From positions 62,001 through 126,000 of the forward strand of contig JALXWS010000004.1 of NCBI GenBank assembly GCA_025144025.1: a DNA stretch of 64,000 bases, written 5' to 3'. Numbering within the stretch: position 1 is the first letter of the stretch; each line of letters opens with the position of its first letter. The notes below the pieces were generated by a model. The model was given only the letters and a program-made list of their open reading frames with translations, made no database searches and was not told the origin of the DNA. This DNA comes from Corynebacterium sp. p3-SID1241. Its GTDB lineage: Bacteria; Actinomycetota; Actinomycetes; Mycobacteriales; Mycobacteriaceae. A program made the translations under genes and the position numbers. Below, one piece after another: positions 1 to 12,067 of this stretch.

Positions 1-535
1 CGTAGACGTTGTCCGGGATCTCAGTAACCAGCAGCTCATCTGCGGTCTTGGCCAAGATGCGGGAGACGTCGAGGGAGACATTGCCCACGCCGACGACGGC
101 AACGGATTCTGCCGAGAGATCCCAATCGCGCTCGAAGTTGGGGTTGCCATCATAAAAGCCCACAAACTCGCCTGCGCCATGGTTGCCCTTAAGATCCTCG
201 CCTGGGATGCCCATGTGCTTATCGGCGGTAGCACCGGTGGCGAAGATGATGGCGTCATAATACTCGCGCATCTCCTCGACGGTGATGTCCTTGCCCACCT
301 CGATATTGCCTAGGAAGCGGATATCTTCCTTTTCCATAACGTTGTGCAGGGACTGCACAATGCCCTTAATGCGCGGGTGATCCGGTGCCACGCCGTAGCG
401 GATCAATCCGAACGGCGTCGGCATCTTTTCAAAAAGATCGATCTGCACATCGAGGTCGGATTTCACTAGAAGATCAGAGGCGTAGATGCCGGCCGGGCCG
501 GAGCCGACCACGGCGACGCGCACAGGGGTAGTCAT
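1..535 (-). CDS. fprA: Ferredoxin/adrenodoxin-type NADP+ reductase, 3' end outside window
   Basis: The minus strand reads a protein beginning MTTPVRVAVVGSGPAGIYAS, an FAD-binding dinucleotide fold (GSGPAG) typical of FprA / adrenodoxin-reductase-like enzymes, which move electrons between NADPH and ferredoxin in the cytosol. Later segments FEKMPTPFGLIRYGVAPDHP and GVGNVSLDVSRILAK are the family's FAD contact and NADP-binding motifs. The ATG lies at 533-535; about 178 codons are visible and the gene runs off the left edge. It is divergent from pta with a 228-base gap. Family assignment is firm; the physiological partner is inferred. Confidence 0.88.
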   Translation of the reverse strand, partial: MTTPVRVAVVGSGPAGIYASDLLVKSDLDVQIDLFEKMPTPFGLIRYGVAPDHPRIKGIVQSLHNVMEKEDIRFLGNIEVGKDITVEEMREYYDAIIFATGATADKHMGIPGEDLKGNHGAGEFVGFYDGNPNFERDWDLSAESVAVVGVGNVSLDVSRILAKTADELLVTEIPDNVY

Positions 536-763
536 GTGTTGCAGGTGTCCTTTCTTTCGTTTTGCTGCATATTCTACGCGGTCACTATGCGATAAAAACC
601 ACAGCATTACTAACCCCAGTCTAGGGAGGTCACGATAGGGCATAGGAGGGGGTAAATCGCGTACAGTGGAATAGTCACCGCGTGTTAATAACTGTGACGT
701 ATGACATGAAGTTATGACGCGCGTTAATTGTGTTCAAGTGACCGTGAATGAAAGGTAATTTGC
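536..763. promoter_or_regulatory. Divergent promoter region fprA / pta-ackA
   Basis: This 228-base gap must carry promoters for both flanking units. A half-conserved GlxR/CRP-like site (TGTGACGTATGACATG, 693-708) matches the left half and centre of the consensus TGTGA-N6-TCACA but not the right half. The bases just before pta (about 750-764) contain AAAGGTAATTTGCA, only loosely like the RamB consensus known upstream of corynebacterial acetate genes. Both are suggestions, not calls. Confidence 0.3.
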
Positions 764-2125
764 ATGTCTGCATCCCATTCCGCAGTTATTAGCGCTATTG
801 GCCGGGGCTTCGATGGCCTCGACGTGCCGGCCCTGGCACAAGAACTGGGCGCGGAGTTCATCCGCCTCGAAGACTTCGATGCCACCGTCGCCGCCGTACT
901 TGCTGAGGCTCCCGCCGCTGAGAATATCGTGGCGCAGGGCACCGGCGATATCGCCTTCGATGCCGAAGTAGCTGCCGCCCTTGGCCTGCCGCTGGCCATC
1001 ATTTCCGGCGTCCCGCAGCGCACCGGCGAGCTGGCACAGCACAATGCGGAATCCTTGGGTGCCACCGTTGCTGGCATCTTCACCGACCTGGAAGCGGTTC
1101 CGGGCGCACTTGCTGCGCTTGGCGACGTCTCCCCGGTCATGTCCGCAGACCTCTTCCAGAAGCAGCTTATTGACCAGGCCCGCGCCGCCGGTTCGCACAT
1201 CGTTCTGCCAGAGGGCGACGATGACCGCATCCTCGAGGCCGCCCACGTGCTGCTGCGCGATAAGGTTGCCAAGCTGACCATCCTGGGCAACGAGGCCGAT
1301 ATCAAGGCCCGCGCCGCAGAGCTCAAGCTCGACCTATCTGGCGCCGATATCATCAATCACCTCGAGTCCCCACTGGCAGAGGAATTCGCCGCTGACTTTG
1401 CTGAGCTGCGCAAGAAGAAGGGCGTTACCCTCGAGCAGGCTCGCGAGACGATGCAGGACATCTCCTACTTCGCCACCATGATGGTGCACAAGGGCTTAGC
1501 CGATGGCATGGTCTCCGGCGCTGCTCACACCACCGCGCACACCATTAAGCCTTCCTTCCAGATCATCAAGACCAAGCCGAATGCCTCCGTGGTCTCTTCC
1601 ATCTTCCTGATGGTCATGCGCGGCCGCCTGTGGGCCTTCGGTGACTGCGCCGTCAACCCGAACCCCACCGCCGAGCAGCTGGGCGAGATTGCCATCGTCT
1701 CCGCACAGACCGCCTCCCAGTTCGGCATCGACCCGCGCGTGGCCATGCTGTCCTACTCCTCCGGCACCTCCGGCTCCGGTCCGGACGTCGACCGTGCGGT
1801 GGCCGCCGTCGAAGCAGCCAAGAAGCTGGATTCCTCCGTCAAGGTGGATGGCCCGCTGCAGTTCGACGCCGCCTGCGACCCAGGAGTTGCGGCTAAGAAG
1901 ATGCCGAATTCTGAGGTTGCCGGTCAGGCAAATGTTTTCGTCTTCCCGGATCTTGAGGCCGGCAATATTGGCTACAAGACCGCACAGCGCACCGGCGGTG
2001 CGCTCGCTGTAGGCCCCATCCTGCAGGGCCTGAACAAGCCGGTTAATGACTTGTCGCGTGGTGCGACCGTTCCGGACATCATCAACACCGTTGCAATCAC
2101 CGCTATTCAGGCTGGAGAAAAATAA
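764..2125 (+). CDS. pta: Phosphate acetyltransferase
   Basis: Converts acetyl-CoA and phosphate to acetyl phosphate, reversibly; with AckA it forms the acetate activation/overflow route. The 453-residue protein has a short N-terminal region (about 1-125) followed by the PTA/PTB catalytic domain, with recognisable stretches VLPEGDDDRILEAAHVLL, HTIKPSFQIIKT, SYSSGTSGSGPDVDRA and ANVFVFPDLEAGNIGYK. This is the short actinobacterial form, lacking the full N-terminal regulatory domain of the enterobacterial enzyme. The ATG has AAAGG about 9 bases upstream. The stop TAA is directly followed by the ackA ATG, so the two genes are surely co-transcribed. Confidence 0.96.
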   Translation: MSASHSAVISAIGRGFDGLDVPALAQELGAEFIRLEDFDATVAAVLAEAPAAENIVAQGTGDIAFDAEVAAALGLPLAIISGVPQRTGELAQHNAESLGATVAGIFTDLEAVPGALAALGDVSPVMSADLFQKQLIDQARAAGSHIVLPEGDDDRILEAAHVLLRDKVAKLTILGNEADIKARAAELKLDLSGADIINHLESPLAEEFAADFAELRKKKGVTLEQARETMQDISYFATMMVHKGLADGMVSGAAHTTAHTIKPSFQIIKTKPNASVVSSIFLMVMRGRLWAFGDCAVNPNPTAEQLGEIAIVSAQTASQFGIDPRVAMLSYSSGTSGSGPDVDRAVAAVEAAKKLDSSVKVDGPLQFDAACDPGVAAKKMPNSEVAGQANVFVFPDLEAGNIGYKTAQRTGGALAVGPILQGLNKPVNDLSRGATVPDIINTVAITAIQAGEK

Positions 2126-3349
2126 ATGTCATACGTTCTGGTCCTTAACTCAGGTTCTTCCTCCGTTAAATTCCAGCTGGTCGATCCCGAGTCCAGCGCC
2201 ACGGATACCCCGCTGGTCTCTGGTTTGGTCGAGCAGGTTGGCGAGCCCCTCGGTGCCGTCACCGTCAAGACCGGTGGTGAGAAGTACAAGGAAGAGCTGG
2301 AAATCCCTACTCACTCCTTCGGCCTCGAGCGCGCTTTTGCCATCATGAGCGAGCACAACGTTGGCCCGACCGACGTGGATGTTATCGCCGTTGGTCACCG
2401 TGTTGTTCACGGCGGCCGCCTCTTCTCCGAGCCACAGCTCATCGTGGACCAGATTGAGTCCATGATTGAAGACCTCATCCCGCTGGCTCCGCTGCACAAC
2501 CCGGCCAACCTGGACGGCATCCGCGTGGCCCGCAAGATGCTGCCGGATATTCCGCACGTTGCCGTCTTCGATACCGCCTTCTTCAATACCCTGCCGCCGG
2601 CTGCCGCACTCTACGCCATCAATAATGAGGTGGCCTCCAAGTACGATATCCGCCGCTACGGCTTCCACGGCACCTCCCATGAGTTCGTCTCCCAGCAGGT
2701 GCCAGGTCTCTTGGGCCGCGACCCGATGCACACCCACCAGATCACTCTTCACCTGGGCAACGGTGCTTCTGCAGCGGCTATCCGCAACGGCCGCGCTATC
2801 GATACCTCGATGGGCCTTACCCCGTTGGCAGGCCTGGCTATGGGTACTCGTTCCGGTGACATTGATCCGGGTATCATTTTCCACCTCGTCCGCGAGGCGG
2901 GCATGAGTGTGGACGAGATTGACACCTTGCTCAATAAGCAATCCGGTGTCAAGGGCATCGCCGGCGTCAATGACTTCCGTACGCTGCGCGAGCGCATTGA
3001 TAACGAGGACCAGGATGCCTGGCTGGCCTATAATATCTACATCCACCAGCTACGCCGCTTCATCGGTTCTTATATGATTTCCCTCGGCCGCGTTGATGCC
3101 ATCACCTTCACCGCCGGCGTAGGTGAAAACGATACCGAGGTCCGCCAGGATTCCCTCTACAACCTGGATATGTACGGCATTGACTTTGATAAGGAACGCA
3201 ACTTGGTGCGTTCCGATGAGCCGCGCATGATTTCTACCGATGACTCCCCAGTCAAGGTATTTGTTGTCCCGACCAATGAGGAGCTGGCTATCGCTCAGAA
3301 GTCCGCCGAAATCGCTGCTATGGCGCGTGAGGCTGGCCTCTACAAGTAG
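2126..3349 (+). CDS. ackA: Acetate kinase
   Basis: Transfers phosphate between acetyl phosphate and ADP/ATP. The 407-residue protein has the acetokinase signatures [14 protein letters not shown] at the N-terminus, [56 protein letters not shown] and FTAGVGEN, in the expected order, and normal length for the family. It begins on the base after the pta stop codon with no room for its own Shine-Dalgarno outside pta, consistent with translational coupling. A rho-independent terminator follows at 3388-3425, so the transcript is pta-ackA only. Confidence 0.97.
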   Translation: MSYVLVLNSGSSSVKFQLVDPESSATDTPLVSGLVEQVGEPLGAVTVKTGGEKYKEELEIPTHSFGLERAFAIMSEHNVGPTDVDVIAVGHRVVHGGRLFSEPQLIVDQIESMIEDLIPLAPLHNPANLDGIRVARKMLPDIPHVAVFDTAFFNTLPPAAALYAINNEVASKYDIRRYGFHGTSHEFVSQQVPGLLGRDPMHTHQITLHLGNGASAAAIRNGRAIDTSMGLTPLAGLAMGTRSGDIDPGIIFHLVREAGMSVDEIDTLLNKQSGVKGIAGVNDFRTLRERIDNEDQDAWLAYNIYIHQLRRFIGSYMISLGRVDAITFTAGVGENDTEVRQDSLYNLDMYGIDFDKERNLVRSDEPRMISTDDSPVKVFVVPTNEELAIAQKSAEIAAMAREAGLYK

Positions 3350-3387
3350 AGAATCTCGCGTCCAGCTAGAAGCTGGAATGTGAACGA

Positions 3388-3425
3388 GAGGCGTGCGATC
3401 CACAAGTGACCGCACGCCTCGTTTT
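3388..3425 (+). terminator. Rho-independent terminator of pta-ackA
   Basis: A perfect 10-bp inverted repeat, GAGGCGTGCG (3388-3397) and CGCACGCCTC (3411-3420), separated by 13 bases and followed by GTTTT. It lies 38 bases after the ackA stop codon. Confidence 0.9.
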
Positions 3426-3486
3426 GATCTCTGTACCTATTACAGCAAGCGTTTCGGTTATTGCGTTTATTCTGTAGGGTGAGGGT

Positions 3487-3933
3487 ATGAAGGATTTGCA
3501 AAATGACGAGTCAACTCGGGATATCAGCCGAGCAGAAGAGGCCTTATTAAGACTCAATTCTGTGTTGGAGGTAGAAGATTCACCGGCACCAGTGGATATA
3601 TTTGTGCAAGGAACCGAGCAAATAGTCCCAATTCCACGAGAGATCGCCGAAACCCTACAGAAAGTTCTCGCCATCGAGGTGGCAGGGAAATCAGTCCGCG
3701 TGGTGGCCGAGGAATCCGAATTCACCACGCAACAGGCAGCAGACTATCTCAATGTTTCGCGGCCACACGTTGTAAAGCTCATTGATGAAGGAAGCCTTCC
3801 CGGCTACAAAGTTGGTTCTCATCGTCGCGTGAGACTTGCGGATCTGCAGAATTACAAGAATGAAAGAGACACCAGTCAGCGCCGTGCCGTAGCTGAACTG
3901 ACAGCCTTATCGGAGGACCTGGAGCTTTATTAG
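3487..3933 (+). CDS. Excisionase/MerR-type HTH antitoxin of a PIN-toxin pair
   Basis: A 148-residue protein with a helix-turn-helix of the excisionase (HTH_17) type at about residues 79-125 (TTQQAADYLNVSRPHVVKLI, then PGYKVGSHRRVRLADL). The N-terminal 75 residues are acidic and without a recognised domain. It is directly followed, with a one-base stop/start overlap (TAGTG), by a PIN-domain gene; this pairing is a well-known actinobacterial toxin-antitoxin layout in which the HTH protein neutralises the nuclease and represses the operon. Base composition is visibly more AT-rich than the flanking pta-ackA and pknG genes, hinting at transfer. Antitoxin role is inferred from context. Confidence 0.8.
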   Translation: MKDLQNDESTRDISRAEEALLRLNSVLEVEDSPAPVDIFVQGTEQIVPIPREIAETLQKVLAIEVAGKSVRVVAEESEFTTQQAADYLNVSRPHVVKLIDEGSLPGYKVGSHRRVRLADLQNYKNERDTSQRRAVAELTALSEDLELY

Positions 3934-4343
3934 TGGGGTGGTTGACGGTAGTTTATGACGCCAATGTGCTCTACCCGAGCATGCTCCGTGATCTCCTGAT
4001 AAGGGTGGCTGGTAGCGGTGTATTCCGGGCCCGATGGACGGAGAGAATCCTAGATGAAGTCTTCTTTAATTTGCAGCGCAATCGCCCCGATTTAAACCCT
4101 AAAAATTTATGCCGGACCCGTAGATTGATGTGTTTAGCGGTCGAGGACTGTCTTGTGACTGAATACGAGGAATTAATCGATGACCTATGGTTACCAGATC
4201 CGAACGACAGGCATGTCCTAGCGGCAGCAATTAGTTGTGGTGCTCAAAGTATCATTACTGAAAATATAAAAGACTTTCCTGGTTCCATCCTTGATGGTTT
4301 TGGCATCAGGCGGCAGAGTGCCGATGAGTTTTGTGCGAGCTAA
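3933..4343 (+). CDS. PIN-domain ribonuclease toxin (VapC-like), probably truncated by frameshift
   Basis: The 136-residue product starts with GTG overlapping the antitoxin stop. It shows the PIN acidic residues: Asp in VYDANVLYPS (about residue 9), Glu in WTERILDEV, and Asp in LPDPNDRHVLAAA plus IITENIKDFP, so a metal-dependent RNase fold is likely. Related PIN proteins continue past the DEF motif with a helical tail of about 50 residues. Here the frame stops seven codons after NDRH...SADEFCAS, but the expected tail is present in a shifted frame (see 4328-4486). The T-run at 4329-4332 is where a single lost base would explain it. The catalytic core is complete, so activity cannot be excluded. 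Confidence 0.75.
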   Translation: MGWLTVVYDANVLYPSMLRDLLIRVAGSGVFRARWTERILDEVFFNLQRNRPDLNPKNLCRTRRLMCLAVEDCLVTEYEELIDDLWLPDPNDRHVLAAAISCGAQSIITENIKDFPGSILDGFGIRRQSADEFCAS

Positions 4344-4486
4344 TCGCTTCCTCGCCCGCGATTGTGCAGCAATCGATTGAGGACGCGGCTGCCGCTTTTC
4401 AAAAGCCGCCGCGAAGTGTGGACGAGGTCCTACAGGCATTGTCGTTATCGGGAACGCCGGAGGCAGTCAAAATGCTTCGTTCTTAA
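4328..4486 (+). pseudogene. Out-of-frame C-terminal tail of the PIN toxin
   Basis: Read in the frame two bases off the toxin, this stretch encodes LCELIASSPAIVQQSIED and then QKPPRSVDEVLQAL followed by TPEAVKMLRS and a TAA at 4484-4486. That matches the pattern of the C-terminal tail seen in long PIN toxins paired with HTH antitoxins (DEF-L..L, then PP.T.DE.L..L...G.P). Restoring one T in the run at 4329-4332 would fuse DEF to LCELIASS and give a toxin of about 184 residues. The remainder up to the pknG stop (4487-4572) shows nothing recognisable. Confidence 0.65.
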
Positions 4487-4572
4487 ATTTTCAAAAGTGT
4501 CGTCTGATTCCTACAGCGCAGGATGGCTTAGAGGATTGCCGCTTGTGGGGGCTGTACGTGCCTGTGTAGCGA

Positions 4573-8152
<3,580 letters not shown>

Positions 8153-8153
<1 letters not shown>

Positions 8154-9598
8154 TAGAGGTACTCCTGCAATCGGGGGCGGATACCAAGCCACACCGCGAT
8201 AATGGCGCACAGGGTCAGCAGGAAGACGGCCGAAGATACTGCAGTCATGGCGGTAAGGCCGCGCTCCAGGTAGCTGCGCATGGCGATGCGAGCCTGGCCG
8301 ATAAGCTCGGAGAGCTCCCCGTCAAGCTCGTCGAAGGAGCGCGCCGCGGTCATCTCGCCATCTTTGGGTTCAGTGGCTGTTGCTTGATAGATGGCCTCGT
8401 CATAGTCGCCGTCCTCCAGCGCACCAATGAGTTTTTCGTGGGTGCCACGCCACTGCTCGGCGGCGGCACGTGCGCTGTGGATGAGCTCTGGGTCGGTGAC
8501 TTCTACGTCCTCATCGTTGAGGGCCTTTTCATAATCCTCCAGGGCTGTTTCGATGGAGCCAATCGAACTGGAAAAGCGCACCATTGTATCCTCCTTGGAA
8601 GAACGCAACACCAGCGCCAGGGTCTCAGAGGTGCGCGCCTGTTGCGCCTCAATCCGCGAAGCCGTCAGCGAATCCCACGGGCGCGAGGCCGTCTCAAAAC
8701 CTTGGTGGCCGGTGGACCAGGTGGCGAGGTTAGACAGGGCTACCCACGAAATGGCCAGGAACAACAGCACGCTGGCAGTTAAAAAGCCGCGATTAAAACG
8801 CCGGCGAGTCTGGCGCCAGAGCCACCATTGGGCCATGGCGAGGAAGAAGAGCGCGGCCAGCAGGCCGGATAGCGGCACCCACTGTGGGGAGGTGAGCTTT
8901 TGCTGCTGCTGATTGACCTTCGCGGTGGTCAGCTGGAAAAGCTCGGAGGCGGCCGGCAGGATATGCTCGCGCATCAGCGCAGAGGCATTGGACATATAGG
9001 AGTTAGCCACCGCATTGCCCGCCCGGTGATTGGAGCGGGCCTTTTCCACCATCGCGGTGTAGACGGGAAGCTCGCGCTGGATATAGGTCACCAGCTCGCG
9101 CACTCGGCCATCATCTTGCGTGGTGCCTAGTACGGATTCGGTGGCCGCGATGGAGGCGGCATCGATGGCCTCACTATAGCGATTGTGGTTTTGCTCCGAT
9201 TCCACGCCAGCCTGCACGAAGCCGGTGGTGGCCACGGTATCGGCCACCGAGAGCGAACTATAAAGGTGGTGCGCCGCATTGGACATAGGCTCGGTGGTGC
9301 TGAGCAGCTCATCCAGGTCAGAGTGGCGAGCAGCGGATGACTGGGACATCGATAAGCCAGCGGCGCCCAGGGCCACGGTGAGAATAAGGGTGACGGTAAA
9401 AAGCTTGCCTGGGGTAGTGGAGGCAAAGTAGTAGAAACGGCGCAATAGGCGCGCCGGGCCCGCGAACCATTCCATTGCGCGGCGGCTGAGCCCGCTGAAG
9501 GCCGGGCCGGTGGGTGCGGTGACCTCATCGAGCCAGTGATCGCTCGGGTGAGCGTGCTCGTCTTGCACGCCTTCTGCCCGGACTGCCTGCTCGGTCAT
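8153..9598 (-). CDS. glnX: Membrane protein GlnX, partner of GlnH and PknG
   Basis: A 481-residue membrane protein with four predicted transmembrane helices: one at about 64-84, a central pair at about 245-266 and 277-297, and a last one at about 448-470. The two outward-facing segments between helices 1-2 and 3-4 are each about 150 residues and helical, like tandem sensor domains. First gene of the glnX-glnH-pknG unit; the family is known to link the binding protein GlnH to the cytosolic kinase. The sequence itself shows no enzymatic motif. Divergent from the NUDIX gene across 70 bases. Confidence 0.88.
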
Positions 9599-9668
9599 TC
9601 ACTCAGAATAGCGTCCGCAGTGTGCTGGGCGCCACCATGTACCCGCGTGTGTGGCTAGGATAGGCAAC

Positions 9669-10163
9669 ATGCATAACCCTCACAGTGGAGACGGCTGGGC
9701 GGCAGGTCCCGGCGGCATTCGCGTCTGGGGAAAATTTGGTGCCGCCGGCCTCTTCCTTGTAGCCGGGGGCAAGGTGCTCCTCCAGCACCGCGCCGCATGG
9801 ACTAATCACGGCGATACCTGGGGAATCCCCGGTGGGGCGCGCGATTTTACGGAGACGCCCACGCAGGCCGCATTGCGCGAGACCCACGAAGAGTGCGCCA
9901 TTGCACCCCAAGATGTGGAGGTGCTCGATGCGCGGGTAACGGCCGGGCCCTATCCGGCGGCGGGGGATCTGCCGGGGGAGTGGACCTATACCACCGTTTT
10001 GGCCCGCACGCGTACGGGGGGTCCGCTGCCTACCACGGCTAATGAAGAATCCTATGAGCTGCGCTGGGTGCCTTTCGATGAGGTGGAAAGCCTTCCTCTG
10101 TTGGCCGCTTTCCGGCGTGCTTTCCCGGCCTTGCGCGAGCGCGTGGAGGTATTGAACAGGTAA
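9669..10163 (+). CDS. NUDIX hydrolase
   Basis: A 164-residue protein with a Nudix box at about residues 57-79 (GGARDFTETPTQAALRETHE followed by ECAI), retaining the key RE..EE core; the glycine normally near the end of the box is Ala. Members hydrolyse nucleoside diphosphates linked to another group; the substrate here cannot be read from sequence. The ATG at 9669 is preferred over an in-frame GTG at 9651 because a -10-like TAGGAT (9656-9661) ends 7 bases before it, which fits a leaderless transcript. Its 3' end is followed after 29 bases by the ABC gene. Confidence 0.85.
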   Translation: MHNPHSGDGWAAGPGGIRVWGKFGAAGLFLVAGGKVLLQHRAAWTNHGDTWGIPGGARDFTETPTQAALRETHEECAIAPQDVEVLDARVTAGPYPAAGDLPGEWTYTTVLARTRTGGPLPTTANEESYELRWVPFDEVESLPLLAAFRRAFPALRERVEVLNR

Positions 10164-10176
10164 AGTTGCCGAATTT

Positions 10177-10194
10177 ATGGCACGCTAGTGCCAT
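10177..10194 (+). promoter_or_regulatory. Perfect palindrome over the start codon of the ABC ATPase gene
   Basis: ATGGCAC (10177-10183) and GTGCCAT (10188-10194) form a perfect 7-bp inverted repeat around GCTA. Its right arm includes the first two bases of the ATG at 10193. A -35-like TTGAAC lies at 10152-10157. No Shine-Dalgarno is visible, so the gene may be leaderless and the palindrome a repressor operator, of the kind GntR-type regulators use on small ABC exporters. The regulator is not in this window. Confidence 0.45.
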
Positions 10195-11167
10195 GATCGA
10201 AGTAGAAGGACTGACTAAACAATATAAGTCTGTCCGCGCCGTTGATGATCTCACCTTTCAGGTAAAGCCCGGCATGGTTACCGGGTTCCTGGGGCCCAAT
10301 GGCGCGGGCAAATCCACCACCATGCGCATGATCCTAGGGTTGGATGCTCCTACGGCCGGTAGGGCGCGCATCAACGGTAAGCACTACCACGAGTTGAAGG
10401 ATCCCTTGCGCGAGGTCGGCGCTTTGCTCGATGCCAAATCGGTCCACCGCAACCGCAGTGCCGCCAACCACCTGAAATGGATTGCGCAGTCCAACGGCAT
10501 TTCTACTTCTCGCGTCGATGAAGTCTTGGGGCTAGTGGGGCTTTCCGACGTCGCCGGTAAAAAGGTCGGCGGCTTCTCCCTCGGCATGGGCCAGCGCCTA
10601 GGCCTCGCCGGCGCGCTGCTCGGTGACCCGGGCATCCTCATCTTGGATGAGCCGGTTAATGGTCTCGACCCTGAGGGCATCCGCTGGGTGCGCCAGCTCG
10701 TGCGCGCCCTAGCCGAAGAAGGCCGTACTATCCTGATTTCTTCCCACCTGCTTTCGGAGATGTCCCAGACCGCCGACCACCTCGTGGTTATTGGCAAGGG
10801 CCGCCTGGTAGCTGACCAGCCCACCTATGAATTTGTGAAAGACCATTCGCAGTCCTCCGTGTTGGTGCGCTCCGACCACCTAGATGCCTTCGGTTCCGCG
10901 CTGCGCGCCGAAGGTATCTTCTTTACCGAGTCCACCGACGAAGAGGGCCGCCCCCGCTTGGAGGTTGCCAACCAGACCACCGATTTCTTGGGACAGCTGG
11001 CCTATTCTACCGGTGTGCCGCTCAATGAGCTAAGCCTCAAGCGCGCCTCCTTGGAGGACGCCTTCATGGAACTTACTGGTGACTCCGTGCAGTACCACGG
11101 TTCTACCGGCGCTCAAACCACCGGAACAGCAACTCCGCTCGCTCGACCCACCCAGCAGGAGGTTTAA
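10193..11167 (+). CDS. ABC exporter ATP-binding protein
   Basis: A 324-residue ABC ATPase: Walker A GPNGAGKST (about 36-44), signature FSLGMGQRLGLAGALL, Walker B ILILDEPVNGLDPEG, and switch His in ILISSHLLSEM. Sequence style (MIEVEGLTKQYKSVRAVDDL) matches the single-component exporters often annotated as bacitracin/multidrug or YtrB/CcmA-like ATPases. The C-terminal 90 residues after the nucleotide domain are a dimerisation/regulatory extension usual for this group. Six bases separate its stop from the permease gene, so the pair forms the transporter. Substrate unknown. Confidence 0.92.
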   Translation: MIEVEGLTKQYKSVRAVDDLTFQVKPGMVTGFLGPNGAGKSTTMRMILGLDAPTAGRARINGKHYHELKDPLREVGALLDAKSVHRNRSAANHLKWIAQSNGISTSRVDEVLGLVGLSDVAGKKVGGFSLGMGQRLGLAGALLGDPGILILDEPVNGLDPEGIRWVRQLVRALAEEGRTILISSHLLSEMSQTADHLVVIGKGRLVADQPTYEFVKDHSQSSVLVRSDHLDAFGSALRAEGIFFTESTDEEGRPRLEVANQTTDFLGQLAYSTGVPLNELSLKRASLEDAFMELTGDSVQYHGSTGAQTTGTATPLARPTQQEV

Positions 11168-11173
11168 TTCGCC

Positions 11174-11953
11174 ATGCTGAATACCTTGAAGTCCGAATGG
11201 ACCAAGCTGCACACCACCCGCTCCTTCTGGTGGACCACCTTCATCTTCCTCTTTTTTGCCTGGGGCTGGGCCATCCTCAATGCCCGCCTGACGCAACCGG
11301 CCGAAACCCCTGAGGATGCGGCAATGGGTATGGGTGTTATCACCCCGGATGGCGCGGTGTCTTTTCTTTTGGCCCTCGGCCTGCCCGTGCTCATGATCCA
11401 AGCCATCATGATCGTGACCACCGAGTACCGTTTTGGTACGCAGACCATCACTTTCATGGCCACACCGCGCCGCTGGTCGGTGGCCTTGGTCAAGCTGCTC
11501 ATGTACGCGGTAATCGCGGCCGCGCTCAGCTTTATCGCTGTGGCCGGCGCCTATCTACTCACCGAGCTTTTTGCTCACGATGAGGTTGCCGCGCAATTCC
11601 AACCTTGGGACGATGAGATGGGCCAGAAGCAGCTGTGGAAGTACCCGCTAGCTTCCGCGCTGCTCGTCCTTTTTTCCCAAGGAATTGGTTTGCTCTTGCG
11701 CTCGACGGCTGGTTCAGTGGCTATTGGCCTCATCCTCTTCCTCGGCGTAGATAATCTTGTCGCCAGCATCCCCAAGGTTGGTAGCAAGCTGGTTAACTTC
11801 ATGCCGTTCAAGTCTTTCCAGTCTTGGCTTTGGGAGATAGATCCAGTAGATGCTCCGTGGAAGGAATCCTGGGGCTTCGGGCTGGTGTTTCTCGCCTGGG
11901 CTCTCCTTTTGTGGGTCCTGGGAGTCATCGTCCTGCAAAAACGCGACGCCTAA
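11174..11953 (+). CDS. ABC exporter permease
   Basis: A 259-residue ABC-2-type permease with about six hydrophobic helices (for example TFIFLFFAWGWAILNA, AVSFLLALGLPVLMIQAIMI, LLMYAVIAAALSFIAVAGAY, LLWVLGVIVL). It begins MLNTLKSEWTKLHTTRSFWW, the typical N-terminus of such permeases. An AGGAGG Shine-Dalgarno (about 11157-11162) overlaps the end of the ATPase gene. With the preceding ATPase it makes a dimeric exporter; no substrate can be inferred. Confidence 0.9.
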   Translation: MLNTLKSEWTKLHTTRSFWWTTFIFLFFAWGWAILNARLTQPAETPEDAAMGMGVITPDGAVSFLLALGLPVLMIQAIMIVTTEYRFGTQTITFMATPRRWSVALVKLLMYAVIAAALSFIAVAGAYLLTELFAHDEVAAQFQPWDDEMGQKQLWKYPLASALLVLFSQGIGLLLRSTAGSVAIGLILFLGVDNLVASIPKVGSKLVNFMPFKSFQSWLWEIDPVDAPWKESWGFGLVFLAWALLLWVLGVIVLQKRDA

Positions 11954-11976
11954 ACACCCACCCATATAACGCTTCA

Positions 11977-12023
11977 CCGCCCCGGTCGGCAATTCATTCG
12001 CTGCCCGCTGGGGCGGTTTCTTG
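11977..12023 (+). terminator. Terminator after the ABC exporter pair
   Basis: CCGCCCC (11977-11983) pairs with GGGGCGG (12010-12016) across a loop with some further pairing, followed by TTTCTTGTT. It lies 23 bases after the permease stop. Confidence 0.75.
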
Positions 12024-12067
12024 TTGCCAGACTGTCTTCGCTGCAGTCGTGATGGTTCGTGTCCGCT

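Noticed and set aside
693..708. Full GlxR site before pta
   Set aside because: Only the left half and centre match; reported as a weak candidate only.
2150..3046. 298-codon open frame antisense to ackA
   Set aside because: ackA is certain; the antisense frame follows its codon bias.
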